NCBI RefSeq assembly: GCF_030418455.1
Contig: NZ_JAUHPW010000008.1
Location: forward strand, 92,313 to 156,312
DNA from: Demequina litoralis
GTDB taxonomy: Bacteria; Actinomycetota; Actinomycetes; Actinomycetales; Demequinaceae
Length of the DNA stretch: 64,000 nt
Direction of reading: 5' to 3'
Shown piece after piece: positions 44,203-51,828 of the stretch (within the stretch, counting starts at the first letter, position 1; every line of letters begins with the position of its first letter). Below the pieces are notes generated by a model. That model did no database searches. It was not told the origin of the DNA and saw nothing but the letters and a program-made list of their open reading frames with translations. Made by a program: the position numbers and the translations under genes.

Positions 44203-44967
44203 GTGACCCTCCCCCGCCCGCCCCTCGGCATCGCCCCGCTCCAGCGGGCGGACGCCTGGGCCGGCCTCAAGGCGATCGCGCCGCTCATGCCCGGCTCGGC
44301 GCTGTTCGGGCTCGCGTTCGGCGCGCTCGTCAACATCGCCGGCATCAACCCGTGGGTGGGCAACTTCGCCTCGTTCTCGGTGGTGGCCGGCGCGAGCCAG
44401 ATCGCGATCGTCGAGGCGATCCGCACCGGCGCGCCCGCCGCGATCGCGGTCATCACCGCGCTCGTCATCAACGCGCGCTTCGCGCTCTACTCCGCGGCCC
44501 TCGCGCCGGTGTTCGCGGCCTTCCCACGACGGTGGAAGCTCGGCCTCGCGCACCTCATGACGGACCAGGCCGCCGTCGTCGCGCTCCAGCATCGCGACGA
44601 TTGGCCGGACCCGGTCCGCCGTCGCTGGTTCATCGTCGGCGGGGCGCTGCCGTTCGTCGCGATCTGGTGCGTCGGCGGCGCGGCGGGCATCGCGCTCGGG
44701 CCGGTCATCCCGGAGGCGTGGCAGATCGGCTTCATCGTGCCGCTGATGTTCCTCGCGGTCATGGTGCCCGGGCTGCACGGGGCGCCGGCGCTCACGGCGG
44801 TGGGCGTCGCGACCGTGGTGGTCCTCGCGGCGCACGGCCTCCCCTACGGCCTCAACGTCCTCGCGGGCGCGCTCGCCGGCATCACCGTCGGCTCGTTCGT
44901 GCCGGATCGCGGACGCCATCCCGACACCGACGACGGCCTCGCGCACGATGCGGGGGCGGGCGAATGA
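44203..44967 (+). CDS. azlC: AzlC family branched-chain amino-acid exporter, large subunit
   Basis: 254 residues, about seven or eight TM helices. The AzlC signature covers LMPGSALFGLAFGALV near the N-terminus, ASFSVVAGASQIAIVEAI, and VINARFALYSAALAP in helix 3-4. Together with AzlD it exports branched-chain amino acids or analogues. The start is a GTG at 44203. The stop overlaps the azlD ATG by four bases (ATGA), which confirms the pair. Confidence 0.93.
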   Translation: MTLPRPPLGIAPLQRADAWAGLKAIAPLMPGSALFGLAFGALVNIAGINPWVGNFASFSVVAGASQIAIVEAIRTGAPAAIAVITALVINARFALYSAALAPVFAAFPRRWKLGLAHLMTDQAAVVALQHRDDWPDPVRRRWFIVGGALPFVAIWCVGGAAGIALGPVIPEAWQIGFIVPLMFLAVMVPGLHGAPALTAVGVATVVVLAAHGLPYGLNVLAGALAGITVGSFVPDRGRHPDTDDGLAHDAGAGE

Positions 44968-45278
44968 GGACCTTCCTGATCTTCCTCGCGGCCGCGATCG
45001 GCACCTACGCGATCCGCGTGTCCGGGATCGTGATGTTCGGCGGCGAGCGGCGCCTGCCCGAGCGCGTCGAGCGGTCCCTGCGGCTCGTCGGTCCCGCCGC
45101 GCTGGCGGCGATCGTGGCGAACTCGCTGCTGCTCGACGAGGGCGAATGGCGGCCCTTCGGCGCGTGGCACCTCGCGGCGATCGTCGCGGTGGGCGTCGCG
45201 CTGTGGAAGCGCTCGTCCGGCTGGACCATGGCCGCCGGCGCCGCCGCGTTCGCCGCGCTGCTGCTCGCCGGTCTGTGA
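44964..45278 (+). CDS. azlD: AzlD family branched-chain amino-acid exporter, small subunit
   Basis: 104 residues, four TM helices. FLIFLAAAIGTYAIRVSGI and VERSLRLVGPAALAAIVANSLL are the AzlD features (Thr-Tyr-x-x-R and the proline-containing helix). It is needed with AzlC for export. The ATGA overlap with azlC couples translation. It converges with the small gene ending at 45287. Confidence 0.93.
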   Translation: MRTFLIFLAAAIGTYAIRVSGIVMFGGERRLPERVERSLRLVGPAALAAIVANSLLLDEGEWRPFGAWHLAAIVAVGVALWKRSSGWTMAAGAAAFAALLLAGL

Positions 45279-45286
45279 CGGTGCCG

Positions 45287-45502
45287 TCAGGCCGCCGCGC
45301 CGGAGCTCCGTGGTCGCGCCATCGCGGCACCCTCCGCGGCCGCGTGCGCCACAGGGTCGATCAGGTCCGCGATGCCGCGGCCGATGAGCCGCGCCACCAC
45401 GTCCTGCGCGACGGCCTCGGCGACCGCCGCATCGTCCACCACGTCCAGCGCCGCGCGGTGGGCCGCGGCGCGCATCCTCTCGAGCAGCTCGACGTCGATC
45501 AT
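45287..45502 (-). CDS. Small hypothetical protein (71 aa)
   Basis: 71 residues, alanine-rich and helical: VELLERMRAAAHRAALDVVD then DAAVAEAVAQDVVARLIGRG. No family was recognised. Amphipathic helices suggest a small cytosolic protein or dimerising peptide. The ATG at 45502 is 7 nt after a TATCTT -10 box on the minus strand, i.e. a leaderless start. It contains one copy of the dispersed 10-mer. Support is limited to start context, coding bias and neat packing against azlD. Confidence 0.55.
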   Translation of the reverse strand: MIDVELLERMRAAAHRAALDVVDDAAVAEAVAQDVVARLIGRGIADLIDPVAHAAAEGAAMARPRSSGAAA

Positions 45503-45509
45503 GCGACAG

Positions 45510-45515
45510 AAGATA
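45510..45515 (-). promoter_or_regulatory. -10 box for a leaderless small-gene mRNA
   Basis: TATCTT on the minus strand, 7 nt before the ATG at 45502; no Shine-Dalgarno. Confidence 0.4.
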
Positions 45516-45600
45516 GCGCCGCCCTCCGACAACGGCCGTCGCCGGCCTCCCCCGCCTGCGCGCCCGCGCATCGTCCCCCGCAACGGCGGCCGCGCGCTGG

Positions 45601-45646
45601 TAGCGTCGCGCGCATGACCTGCATCGACGCGGGCCTGGCGCCGTGA
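45601..45646 (+). promoter_or_regulatory. -10 box and 10-codon upstream ORF before the APH-like gene
   Basis: TAGCGT (45601-45606) lies 7 nt before an ATG at 45614 that opens a 10-codon frame (MTCIDAGLAP). Its TGA stop (45644-45646) overlaps the kinase GTG start (45643) as GTGA. The leaderless mini-ORF may deliver ribosomes to the kinase start by reinitiation. Confidence 0.45.
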
Positions 45647-46551
45647 TCCGCGACTCCGGTCCGCCGCCCGCGCACCCCGCGATCTCGCGGGCGCTGGCAC
45701 GCGCGCTGGTGGACCGGCAGCTGCCGGGTCTCGCGCACCTCGAGATCGGCGAGCGCTTCGACGGCTGGGACATGGTCGTGTACCGGCTCGGCGACGAGCT
45801 GGGGCTGAGGCTGCCGCGCGTCGAGGAGGCGGTGGGGCCGCTCGCGCGGGAGTCGCGCCTGCTCGGGTCGCTCGGCGCGGACTGGACGTTCCCCCACCCG
45901 CGCGTGGTCGCGAGCGGCGTCGCCCAGGACGGGTACCCGTGGCCGTGGGCCGTCGTCTCGTGGCTGCCCGGCGAGACCGCCGACGCCTCTCCGCTCGCCG
46001 CGAGCGCGGGCGCCGCGCTGGGGCGGGCGTTCGCGCAGGTGCACAGCCCCGCGCATGAGGACGCGTGGTTCAACCCGGAGCAGTCGATCACGCTCGTCGA
46101 GCGCGAGGACAACCTCGACTGGGCGCTCGGGCTGCTGGTCGACGCGGAGGGGCCCGCCGGCGAGCGGCTCGACCGGGGCGCGCTGCGCGAGCTGTGGGTC
46201 GAGGCGCTCGAGGCACCCGCCCCCACCGAGGTGGTGTGGTCGCACGCCGACCCGCACGGCTCCAACCTGCTCGGCGTCGCCGGGGACTTCGCGGGCATCA
46301 TCGACTGGGGCAAGATGGCCGGCTGCGAGCGGGCCGTCGACCTGTCCTTCCTCTACACGGCCATGCCGGCCGCCGGGGTGGACGATGCGGTGGCCGCCTA
46401 CCGCGCGGCGTCCGGCTGCGAGGATCCCGGCCTGGAGGCCCGAATGCGCGGCATCGCGGTGGCGAAGTGCGCGTCCTGGGCGGTGCTCGACCGGCCGCTC
46501 AACGTCGCGATGGCGTGGCGGGGCTTCGGCGAGCTGGCGGTGCTGCAGTGA
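45643..46551 (+). CDS. Aminoglycoside phosphotransferase (APH) family kinase
   Basis: 302 residues with the APH/choline kinase fold. The catalytic loop WSHADPHGSNLL has His201, Asp203 and Asn208 (HxDxxxxN), and GIIDWG carries the metal-binding Asp221 of the DxD/G position. An N-terminal lobe has GWDMVVYRLGDELGLRLPR with the phosphate-binding and Lys/Arg positions. The physiological substrate may be a sugar, amino alcohol or antibiotic; resistance cannot be inferred. The GTG start overlaps the stop of a 10-codon leader ORF. A copy of the dispersed 10-mer follows the stop codon. Confidence 0.85.
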   Translation: MIRDSGPPPAHPAISRALARALVDRQLPGLAHLEIGERFDGWDMVVYRLGDELGLRLPRVEEAVGPLARESRLLGSLGADWTFPHPRVVASGVAQDGYPWPWAVVSWLPGETADASPLAASAGAALGRAFAQVHSPAHEDAWFNPEQSITLVEREDNLDWALGLLVDAEGPAGERLDRGALRELWVEALEAPAPTEVVWSHADPHGSNLLGVAGDFAGIIDWGKMAGCERAVDLSFLYTAMPAAGVDDAVAAYRAASGCEDPGLEARMRGIAVAKCASWAVLDRPLNVAMAWRGFGELAVLQ

Positions 46552-46642
46552 CCGCGCATCGTCCCGCGTGCCATCCGGTGCGCCGCGACCGGGCACGGGC
46601 ACGTACGCTCGGGCGTTGACCCCGCGTCACCCAGGAGGAACC

Positions 46643-47224
46643 ATGCCCGTGCCCGCCGCGCTGGACACGCTCGACGTGTTCGGCACCCACGGCGCGCTGC
46701 CGATCGCGCTCGCCGGCGCGGTGCTCGTGGTGATCGCGTGGGGGCTCGGGTCGCTGTTCGGGCACGGGCGGCGGACCGCGCTGTGGGTCGCGATGCTCAC
46801 GTGCCTCGCGGTGATCGGCTGGCTCACGATCGGGCTGACGGTGGTGACGCACACGGGCGGCACCGGCGGCGTCAACCTCACGCCCGGTCAGGAGATCCAG
46901 CGCGCGCTCGAGACGGGCGCGCGCGAGCCGTGGCTGAACCTCGTCGGCAACATCGTGCTCTTCATCCCGTTCGGGACCGTGGCGGCGCTGCTCACCCGCT
47001 CGGGGCTGGTGCTGCGGGTGCTGACGGGCACCGCGCTGGGGTTCGCGCTGTCCGCGTGCATCGAGGCGACCCAGTACCTGCTGGGGCGGGTCGCCGACGT
47101 CGACGACATCATCCTCAACACCTCCGGCGCCTTCCTGGGGGCGCTCGCGGCGGCGCTGGTGCTGGCGCTCGGGGCCGGGGACCCCTCGTCCAGGCGGGGG
47201 CGCGGGGCGCGTTCGGAGGCGTAG
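46643..47224 (+). CDS. VanZ-like family membrane protein
   Basis: 193 residues, four TM helices. The VanZ core is NLVGNIVLFIPFGTVAALL (conserved N-x-x-G-N-x-x-x-F-x-P-x-G) and CIEATQYLLGRVADVDDIILNTSGAFLGA (E-x-x-Q plus D-x-x-D-x-x-x-N, given in part). VanZ-like proteins have been linked to teicoplanin and lipoglycopeptide tolerance, but most homologues have unknown roles. AGGAGG sits 7 bases before the ATG, and a TACGCT -10-like box is at 46604-46609. It precedes a tandem repeat and tRNA-Lys. Confidence 0.85.
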   Translation: MPVPAALDTLDVFGTHGALPIALAGAVLVVIAWGLGSLFGHGRRTALWVAMLTCLAVIGWLTIGLTVVTHTGGTGGVNLTPGQEIQRALETGAREPWLNLVGNIVLFIPFGTVAALLTRSGLVLRVLTGTALGFALSACIEATQYLLGRVADVDDIILNTSGAFLGALAAALVLALGAGDPSSRRGRGARSEA

Positions 47225-47232
47225 GGCTGGGC

Positions 47233-47276
47233 GTCGGGTCGACGTCGGGCCGGCGTCGGGCCGGCGTCGGGCCGGC
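47233..47276. repeat. 11-bp tandem repeat, four units
   Basis: GTCGGG(T/C)C(G/G)(A/G)C repeats at 47233, 47244, 47255 and 47266, the last three identical (GTCGGGCCGGC). It lies between the VanZ-like gene and tRNA-Lys and may help end transcription of the former. Confidence 0.65.
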
Positions 47277-47290
47277 CGGAAGGCCGCCGC

Positions 47291-47296
47291 TAGCAT
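47291..47296 (+). promoter_or_regulatory. -10 box of tRNA-Lys
   Basis: TAGCAT, 7 nt before the mature tRNA 5' end at 47304. Confidence 0.4.
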
Positions 47297-47303
47297 GGGG
47301 GGC

Positions 47304-47376
47304 GGGCCTCTAGCTCAGTCGGTAGAGCAGCGGACTTTTAATCCGTAGGTCGTGGGTTCGAGCCCCACGGGGCCCA
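47304..47376 (+). tRNA. trnK: tRNA-Lys (anticodon UUU)
   Basis: 73 nt folding as a standard cloverleaf: acceptor GGGCCTC/GGGGCCC, D arm with TAGCTCAGTCGGTAGAGC, anticodon loop CTTTTAA with TTT at 47337-47339, variable AGGTC and T arm GTGGGTTCGAGCCCCAC. Discriminator base A at 47376; CCA is not encoded. Confidence 0.97.
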
Positions 47377-47396
47377 CTCCGGGAGAGGCGCGCGGC

Positions 47397-48269
47397 TCAG
47401 CCCGCGAGGAACCGCGCGAGGATGGGCGTGACCACGTCCGGCAACTCGTAGTGGGCGAGGTGCCCGACCCCCTCGATCTCGCGGTACTCGAGATCCGGCA
47501 GGAACTCCCGCAGCCTGCGCATCTGCGCCTCCGGCAGCTTCTGGTCCTCGGTGCCGTACGTCAGCAGCACGGGGATCCCCTGCTCCTTGACCGCCTGGTA
47601 GCAGGCCGTCGCGGGCCGCAGCGCATCGCCCCTGAGGTTCGCGAGCACCGCGCGGCGCTTCCCCTCGAACTCGAACTGCCGCATCACCTCGGGCTGGAGC
47701 GCCTCCCGGGCACCGGGGTCGACCATCGCATCGGCGAGATCGGCGAGACGCCGGTCGGGGACGATGCGCTGCGCCAGCTCCCCGAGGCCGCGGGCGGTGA
47801 CGATGCGGAAGAGCACGCTGCCCGAGCCGGGCAGGTCGTCGAAGAACGGCGCGAGGAGCGCCAGACGGCTCACCCTGCCGGGGTGCGACGCGGCGAAGCA
47901 CGCGGCGATGCTCCCACCCTGGGAGGATCCCGCCATCCGGACCGGACCCGTGATGCCGAGCGCGTCGAGCAGCTCCGTCAGCTGCGTGTCGTAGAGGCTC
48001 CTGTCGTACGTGGGCAGGTCGGGCCGGTCGGAGAACCCGTGGCCGAGCACGTCGTAGCGCAGCACCCTGAGCCCCGCGTCGACGAGCCCGGCGACGGTCC
48101 TGTCCCACGTGACGTACGGGGCGGCGTTGCCGTGGACGAGGACCACGGTCGGCGCGTCCCGATCGCCCACGAGCTCGTAGTGCGTGACCCCCGTCGGGAG
48201 GTCGAGGAAGCTGCCCGGCAGCCCCTGTCGCGTCTCCGCCGTGAGCCTCGGCTTCCCCTGGTCCGACAT
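47397..48269 (-). CDS. Alpha/beta hydrolase
   Basis: 290 residues. The alpha/beta hydrolase triad is visible: nucleophile Ser116 in AGSSQGGS (G-x-S-x-G), acidic residue in TYGTEDQKLPE and His in EGVGHLAHYE. The oxyanion-hole motif LVHGNAA (HGN) is at about 45-51. Esterase, lactonase and C-C hydrolase members share these features, so the substrate is open. The ATG follows AAGGACGG. One copy of the dispersed 10-mer falls inside the gene in an unusual frame (Arg-Ile-Val-Pro). It is convergent with tRNA-Lys. Confidence 0.9.
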   Translation of the reverse strand: MSDQGKPRLTAETRQGLPGSFLDLPTGVTHYELVGDRDAPTVVLVHGNAAPYVTWDRTVAGLVDAGLRVLRYDVLGHGFSDRPDLPTYDRSLYDTQLTELLDALGITGPVRMAGSSQGGSIAACFAASHPGRVSRLALLAPFFDDLPGSGSVLFRIVTARGLGELAQRIVPDRRLADLADAMVDPGAREALQPEVMRQFEFEGKRRAVLANLRGDALRPATACYQAVKEQGIPVLLTYGTEDQKLPEAQMRRLREFLPDLEYREIEGVGHLAHYELPDVVTPILARFLAG

Positions 48270-48395
48270 GTCGCCACCGTCCTTCGTCTGGCGCGCACGG
48301 GTCCGGGGTCTCGGTCGCTTCTCCGGGGCCTCGCGGGCCCTCGGTCTCCCTTCAATCGTAGGAGCCTGGGCGGCCGGGCGCCGGGCGCCGGATGG

Positions 48396-48752
48396 CTACC
48401 CGTCGCTCTCGCGCGGCGTCATGTACCACTCGACGAACCGCTGCGCGCGGCCGTCCGGCGCGAACCAGACCTCCCACAGGTTCGTGTACTTCTCGTCGCC
48501 CGGGTAGTCGACGGTGCCCTTGACGATGCCGAGCTCGTCGTTCTCGATCAGCACGGCGAGGTCGTGGACGGGGACGCCCGGCTCGGGCTCCTTCCATGAC
48601 TCGAGGATCGCGTCGATCCCCCGCACCGGCTCCTCGTCGTTCGGCCGGAACCAGTACTCCGCGTCGTCGGTGAAGATCGCGCGGACGTCCTCGTCCGCCT
48701 TCGTCTCCCACGCCTTGATGTAGCCGTCCAGCCAGTCGCTCGCTCGGGTCAT
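48396..48752 (-). CDS. SnoaL-like (NTF2-fold) protein
   Basis: 118 residues, matching the NTF2/SnoaL size and pattern: an N-terminal helix (DWLDGYIKAWETKADEDVRA), FTDDAEYWFRP with the typical F-x-x-D-A at strand 1, RGIDAILESWKE and a C-terminal sheet RAQRFVEWYM. The fold binds small hydrophobic ligands or acts as an isomerase/hydratase; no catalytic residue can be assigned with confidence. The ATG at 48752 has TAGATA six bases before it and no Shine-Dalgarno, consistent with a leaderless message. Confidence 0.85.
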   Translation of the reverse strand: MTRASDWLDGYIKAWETKADEDVRAIFTDDAEYWFRPNDEEPVRGIDAILESWKEPEPGVPVHDLAVLIENDELGIVKGTVDYPGDEKYTNLWEVWFAPDGRAQRFVEWYMTPRESDG

Positions 48753-48758
48753 GGTTCG

Positions 48759-48764
48759 TATCTA
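48759..48764 (-). promoter_or_regulatory. -10 box for leaderless SnoaL-like mRNA
   Basis: TAGATA on the minus strand, 6 nt before the ATG at 48752. Confidence 0.35.
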
Positions 48765-48864
48765 CCGTCGCGGCGGTCGCGGCGCTACCGAGCGTCCGTG
48801 CCGCGCGCATCGTCCCTGACAATCGCCGCTAGTCTCGGGGCACACCTACGACGCTCGGGGGACC

Positions 48865-49854
48865 ATGCCGGCCAGGAGAACCGCTCGCCTCTCGGCTGCC
48901 GTGGGGGTGCCGCTGCTCGCCGCCGTCGCCGCGGCGGCCGTCTATCTCGGCACCGCGTCCGCGGGGGACGATGCCGCCGCCGCGCGGGAGCCGAGCGGCG
49001 TCGAGGCCTCCGCCACCGCATCGTCCACCCCCGTCGCGTCCGCCGAGCCGAGCCCGACCGCCGAGCCCGCCCCCGCCTGGACGCCGGCGCCGTACGCCGT
49101 GGACTACCCGCTCTACGGCTCCACCGAGATGGTCCGCTTCATCGAGTCGGCGATCGTGGCCGAGCGCGCCTACTTCGACATCGGCTGGTGGACGATGGGC
49201 ACGACCGGCCGCAAGGCGGTGAACGATGCGGTGCGCGAGATCGTGATCCAGAACCCGTACGCGCTGATCGACAGCGCGCAGGTCTACGTGGGCCCGAGCG
49301 GCCAGGCGACGCAGCTGACGCCCGGGTACCAGTACGACCTCAGCACACGTGTCGAGCGACGCGAGGAGACGCTTCGCGCGGTGACGACGGCCCTCGAGTC
49401 GCTCGAGCTCGACGGGCTGTCGAAGGTCGCGAAGGTCGAGGCGATCCACGACTACGTGGCGCGCGCCGCCACCTACGACTGGGACGCGGCCGCGCGCATC
49501 GACGCCGGCGAGGATGCGCCCGAGTCGCAGGAGGCCTACGGGATCCTCGTCACCGGGACCGCGGTGTGCGGGGGGTACGCGGATGCGTTCAACGCGATCG
49601 CGCGGGCCGCGGGGCTGGACACCGTCGTCGTCACCGGGAAGGTCGACCGCGACGGCGACACCATCCGGCACGCGTGGAACATGGTCCGGATCAAGGGCGC
49701 CTGGCGCGTGGTCGACGTCACCTGGGACGACCTCGACGTGGAGCCGGTGCCGCACGACTACCTGCTGCTCGCCCAGGACGACCCGCTGCTCGACAGCCGC
49801 ACGGCGGACAAGACCTGGATGGTCGACTCGCGGATCGCGGACTACGCCGGCTGA
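48865..49854 (+). CDS. Exported transglutaminase-like protein
   Basis: 329 residues. The N-terminus RTARLSAAVGVPLLAAVAAA is a signal or anchor helix, then a Ser/Pro/Thr/Ala-rich linker (about 40-80). The transglutaminase-like core carries the papain-type triad: Cys235 in GTAVCGGYADAF, His269 in IRHAWNMV and Asp284 in VDVTWDD. Such extracytoplasmic domains act as peptidases or transamidases on cell-wall or surface proteins. A TAGTCT -10-like box is at 48830-48835, with GGGGG before the ATG. Substrate unknown. Confidence 0.88.
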   Translation: MPARRTARLSAAVGVPLLAAVAAAAVYLGTASAGDDAAAAREPSGVEASATASSTPVASAEPSPTAEPAPAWTPAPYAVDYPLYGSTEMVRFIESAIVAERAYFDIGWWTMGTTGRKAVNDAVREIVIQNPYALIDSAQVYVGPSGQATQLTPGYQYDLSTRVERREETLRAVTTALESLELDGLSKVAKVEAIHDYVARAATYDWDAAARIDAGEDAPESQEAYGILVTGTAVCGGYADAFNAIARAAGLDTVVVTGKVDRDGDTIRHAWNMVRIKGAWRVVDVTWDDLDVEPVPHDYLLLAQDDPLLDSRTADKTWMVDSRIADYAG

Positions 49855-49884
49855 CGCCGACCACGAGGTCACCGGGTCGCCCGA

Positions 49885-50442
49885 TCACCGCACGCGATAG
49901 GTCACCAGCACCGCACCCGCAGGGAAGCGCCGCTCCGCGACGAGCTCGAGGTCCACCCGCAGCCCCTCGGGGAACACGGGCGTCCCGCCGCCGATCACCA
50001 CGGGCGCGAAGGCGAGCTGCACCTCGTCCACGAGCCCGGCGCGCAGGGCCGCGGCGGCGAGGGTGGGTCCGGCGACGGAGAGGTCGAGCTCGGACGACTC
50101 CTTGAGCGCCCGCACCTCGTCCGCGTCGAAGCGGCGCGCCACCCGCGCGCGCGGGATCCCGGGGTCGTCGAGGCCGCTCGAGTAGACGATCTTGTCGACC
50201 GCGCACCAGGCGTCCGCATAGGCGCGCATGTGCGGCTCGAGGTCGGGCTCCTTGCGGAAGTCCTCCCACACGCGCATGACCTCATGGATCCGCCGCCCGT
50301 ACAGGAAGGTGCCGGTGCGCCGTGTGAGCTCGGTGAAGTAGTCGTGCAGCTCGACGTCGGGCTCGGACCAGCCGAACTCGCCGTTGGCGTCGTTGACGTA
50401 CCCGTCGAGCGAGCAGTTCATGGCGTAGATGAGCCGACCCAT
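49885..50442 (-). CDS. Dihydrofolate reductase family (RibD C-terminal domain) protein
   Basis: 185 residues. RLIYAMNCSLDGYV at the start is the RibD_C/DHFR-like signature, TFLYGRRIHEVM the cofactor-contact region, and LDLSVAGPTLAAAALRAGLVDEVQL the later motif with GPxL. Such stand-alone domains reduce pterin- or flavin-type substrates with NADPH, but specific roles are rarely known. TACGGT lies 5 bases before the ATG at 50442 on the minus strand, consistent with a leaderless message. It is divergent from the aldo/keto reductase gene. Confidence 0.88.
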   Translation of the reverse strand: MGRLIYAMNCSLDGYVNDANGEFGWSEPDVELHDYFTELTRRTGTFLYGRRIHEVMRVWEDFRKEPDLEPHMRAYADAWCAVDKIVYSSGLDDPGIPRARVARRFDADEVRALKESSELDLSVAGPTLAAAALRAGLVDEVQLAFAPVVIGGGTPVFPEGLRVDLELVAERRFPAGAVLVTYRVR

Positions 50443-50447
50443 GGTTC

Positions 50448-50453
50448 ACCGTA
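50448..50453 (-). promoter_or_regulatory. -10 box for leaderless DHFR-family mRNA
   Basis: TACGGT on the minus strand, 5 nt before the ATG at 50442. Confidence 0.4.
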
Positions 50454-50494
50454 CGTCGGCCGACGGTCGCGCGCGGGGTGTCGGCGCATCGTCC

Positions 50495-50500
50495 TAGGGT
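50495..50500 (+). promoter_or_regulatory. -10 box for leaderless aldo/keto reductase mRNA
   Basis: TAGGGT, 6 nt before the ATG at 50507. It directly abuts a copy of the dispersed 10-mer (50485-50494). Confidence 0.45.
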
Positions 50501-50506
50501 GGGCTC

Positions 50507-51355
50507 ATGACCCTCCCCACCCTCACGCTCAATGACGGCCACTCGATCCCCGCGCTCGGCTTCGGCACGTACCCCCTGGTGGGCGACGAGGGCGGGCGCG
50601 CGGTGCTGTCCGCGCTCGAGCACGGCTACCGGATCCTCGACTCCGCGGTGAACTACGAGAACGAGGGCATCGTCGGGCGCGCGCTGCGCGACTTCCTCCG
50701 CGAGTCGGGCGTGCCGCGCCACGAGATCACGGTGCAGTCCAAGCTGCCCGGCCGCCACCACTCCTACGAGCGTGCGATCGCGTCCGGCGAGGAGTCGCGC
50801 GCGCGTCTCGGCGTCGACCGCCTCGACGTGCTGCTCATCCACTGGCCCAACCCGATCACGGGCCTCTACAAGGAGGCGTGGCGGGCGCTCGTCGAGCTGC
50901 GCGAGCGCGGCGTCGTGCGCACCATCGGCGTCTCGAACTTCAACGAGCGCCTGCTCGACGACATCATCTCCGACACCCACGTGGTCCCCGCGATCAACCA
51001 GGTCGAGCTGCACCCCTACTTCCCGCAGGTGGATCTCCTCGAGCGGCACAAGGAGCTGGGCATCGTCACGCAGGCGTGGAGCCCGCTCGGCAAGCGGCAG
51101 GCACCGTACGGCGAGCCGGTGGTCGTCGCGGCGGCGGATCGTCTGGGCGTCACGCCCGCGCAGGTGATCCTGCGGTGGCACCTCGAGCGGGGCACCCTGC
51201 CGCTGCCGAAGTCCGCGACCCCGTCGCGTCAGGTCGAGAACCTCGCGGCGGCCGGCTTCTCGCTCACCGCCGACGAGGTCGACGCGATCACCGCCCTCGG
51301 CCGCCCCGACGGCCGCCTCTTCGACGGCGACCCCGAGACCCACGAGGAGATGTAG
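50507..51355 (+). CDS. Aldo/keto reductase
   Basis: 282 residues, typical of short AKR5-type 2,5-diketo-gluconate reductase-like enzymes. The catalytic tetrad is Asp45 and Tyr50 (LDSAVNYENE), Lys79 (VQSKLPG) and His112 (LIHWPNP). GVSNFNERLL and the NADPH-binding LPKSATPSRQVENL are also present. It reduces aldehydes or ketones with NADPH. It stands alone downstream of its -10 box. A copy of the dispersed 10-mer begins right after the stop codon at 51359. Confidence 0.93.
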   Translation: MTLPTLTLNDGHSIPALGFGTYPLVGDEGGRAVLSALEHGYRILDSAVNYENEGIVGRALRDFLRESGVPRHEITVQSKLPGRHHSYERAIASGEESRARLGVDRLDVLLIHWPNPITGLYKEAWRALVELRERGVVRTIGVSNFNERLLDDIISDTHVVPAINQVELHPYFPQVDLLERHKELGIVTQAWSPLGKRQAPYGEPVVVAAADRLGVTPAQVILRWHLERGTLPLPKSATPSRQVENLAAAGFSLTADEVDAITALGRPDGRLFDGDPETHEEM

Positions 51356-51370
51356 TGGGGACGATGCGCG

Positions 51371-51736
51371 TCACAGCACGTGAATGAAGCCCAGCACCAC
51401 CGAGACGGTGGTGGCGAGCCCGAGCCCCAACGTGGGCAGCATGGTCTCGTTGCGCTGCGAGTGCACCACGGTGGCCGCACCCATGTCGATCGCGAGGCCC
51501 GCCGCGGCGAGCGGCGCGAGGACGGGCGCGATGCCCGTGGCGAGCGGCAGGATGAGACCCAGCGCGCCCAGCACCTCCGCGACACCGATCCCCTTGATGC
51601 TGCCGGGCCGGAAGTCGTCGGTCCATCCCTGACCCGACGCGCGCAGCTCCTCCTTGGTGCGCAGCAGCTTCATCCCGCCCGCGACGAGGAAGAACACTGC
51701 GAGGACCCCGTTGAGGATCCAGAGCGCGGTGAGCAT
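51371..51736 (-). CDS. DoxX family membrane protein
   Basis: 121 residues, four TM helices. ILNGVLAVFFLVAGGMKLL is the first helix, with the conserved G-x-x-K-L of DoxX-like proteins; GVAEVLGALGLILPL is the second. Some DoxX-like proteins belong to thiol-redox or quinone-linked membrane complexes, but this one has no known partner nearby. GGAAGGGGG precedes the ATG. It is convergent with the aldo/keto reductase gene. Confidence 0.87.
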   Translation of the reverse strand: MLTALWILNGVLAVFFLVAGGMKLLRTKEELRASGQGWTDDFRPGSIKGIGVAEVLGALGLILPLATGIAPVLAPLAAAGLAIDMGAATVVHSQRNETMLPTLGLGLATTVSVVLGFIHVL

Positions 51737-51766
51737 GACGTCCCCCTTCCGTCACCTCCAGGCAAC

Positions 51767-51781
51767 CACGGCGGTGCCGTG
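51767..51781. promoter_or_regulatory. Small palindrome upstream of the DoxX gene
   Basis: CACGGC-GGT-GCCGTG, a perfect 6-bp inverted repeat about 30 bp upstream of the DoxX start. It may be an operator or leader hairpin; unproven. Confidence 0.3.
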
Positions 51782-51797
51782 CGCGCCACCCCGGCCC

Positions 51798-51828
51798 GCG
51801 CATCGTGCCTGGCTACGGGACGATGCGC
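51798..51828 (-). terminator. Hairpin made of an inverted pair of the dispersed 10-mer
   Basis: GCGCATCGTGCC (51798-51809) and GGGACGATGCGC (51817-51828) pair over 12 bp with one mismatch and a 7-nt loop. The second arm holds an exact GGACGATGCG, the first a 9/10 match. It directly follows the stop codon of the siderophore-interacting protein gene. Confidence 0.6.
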
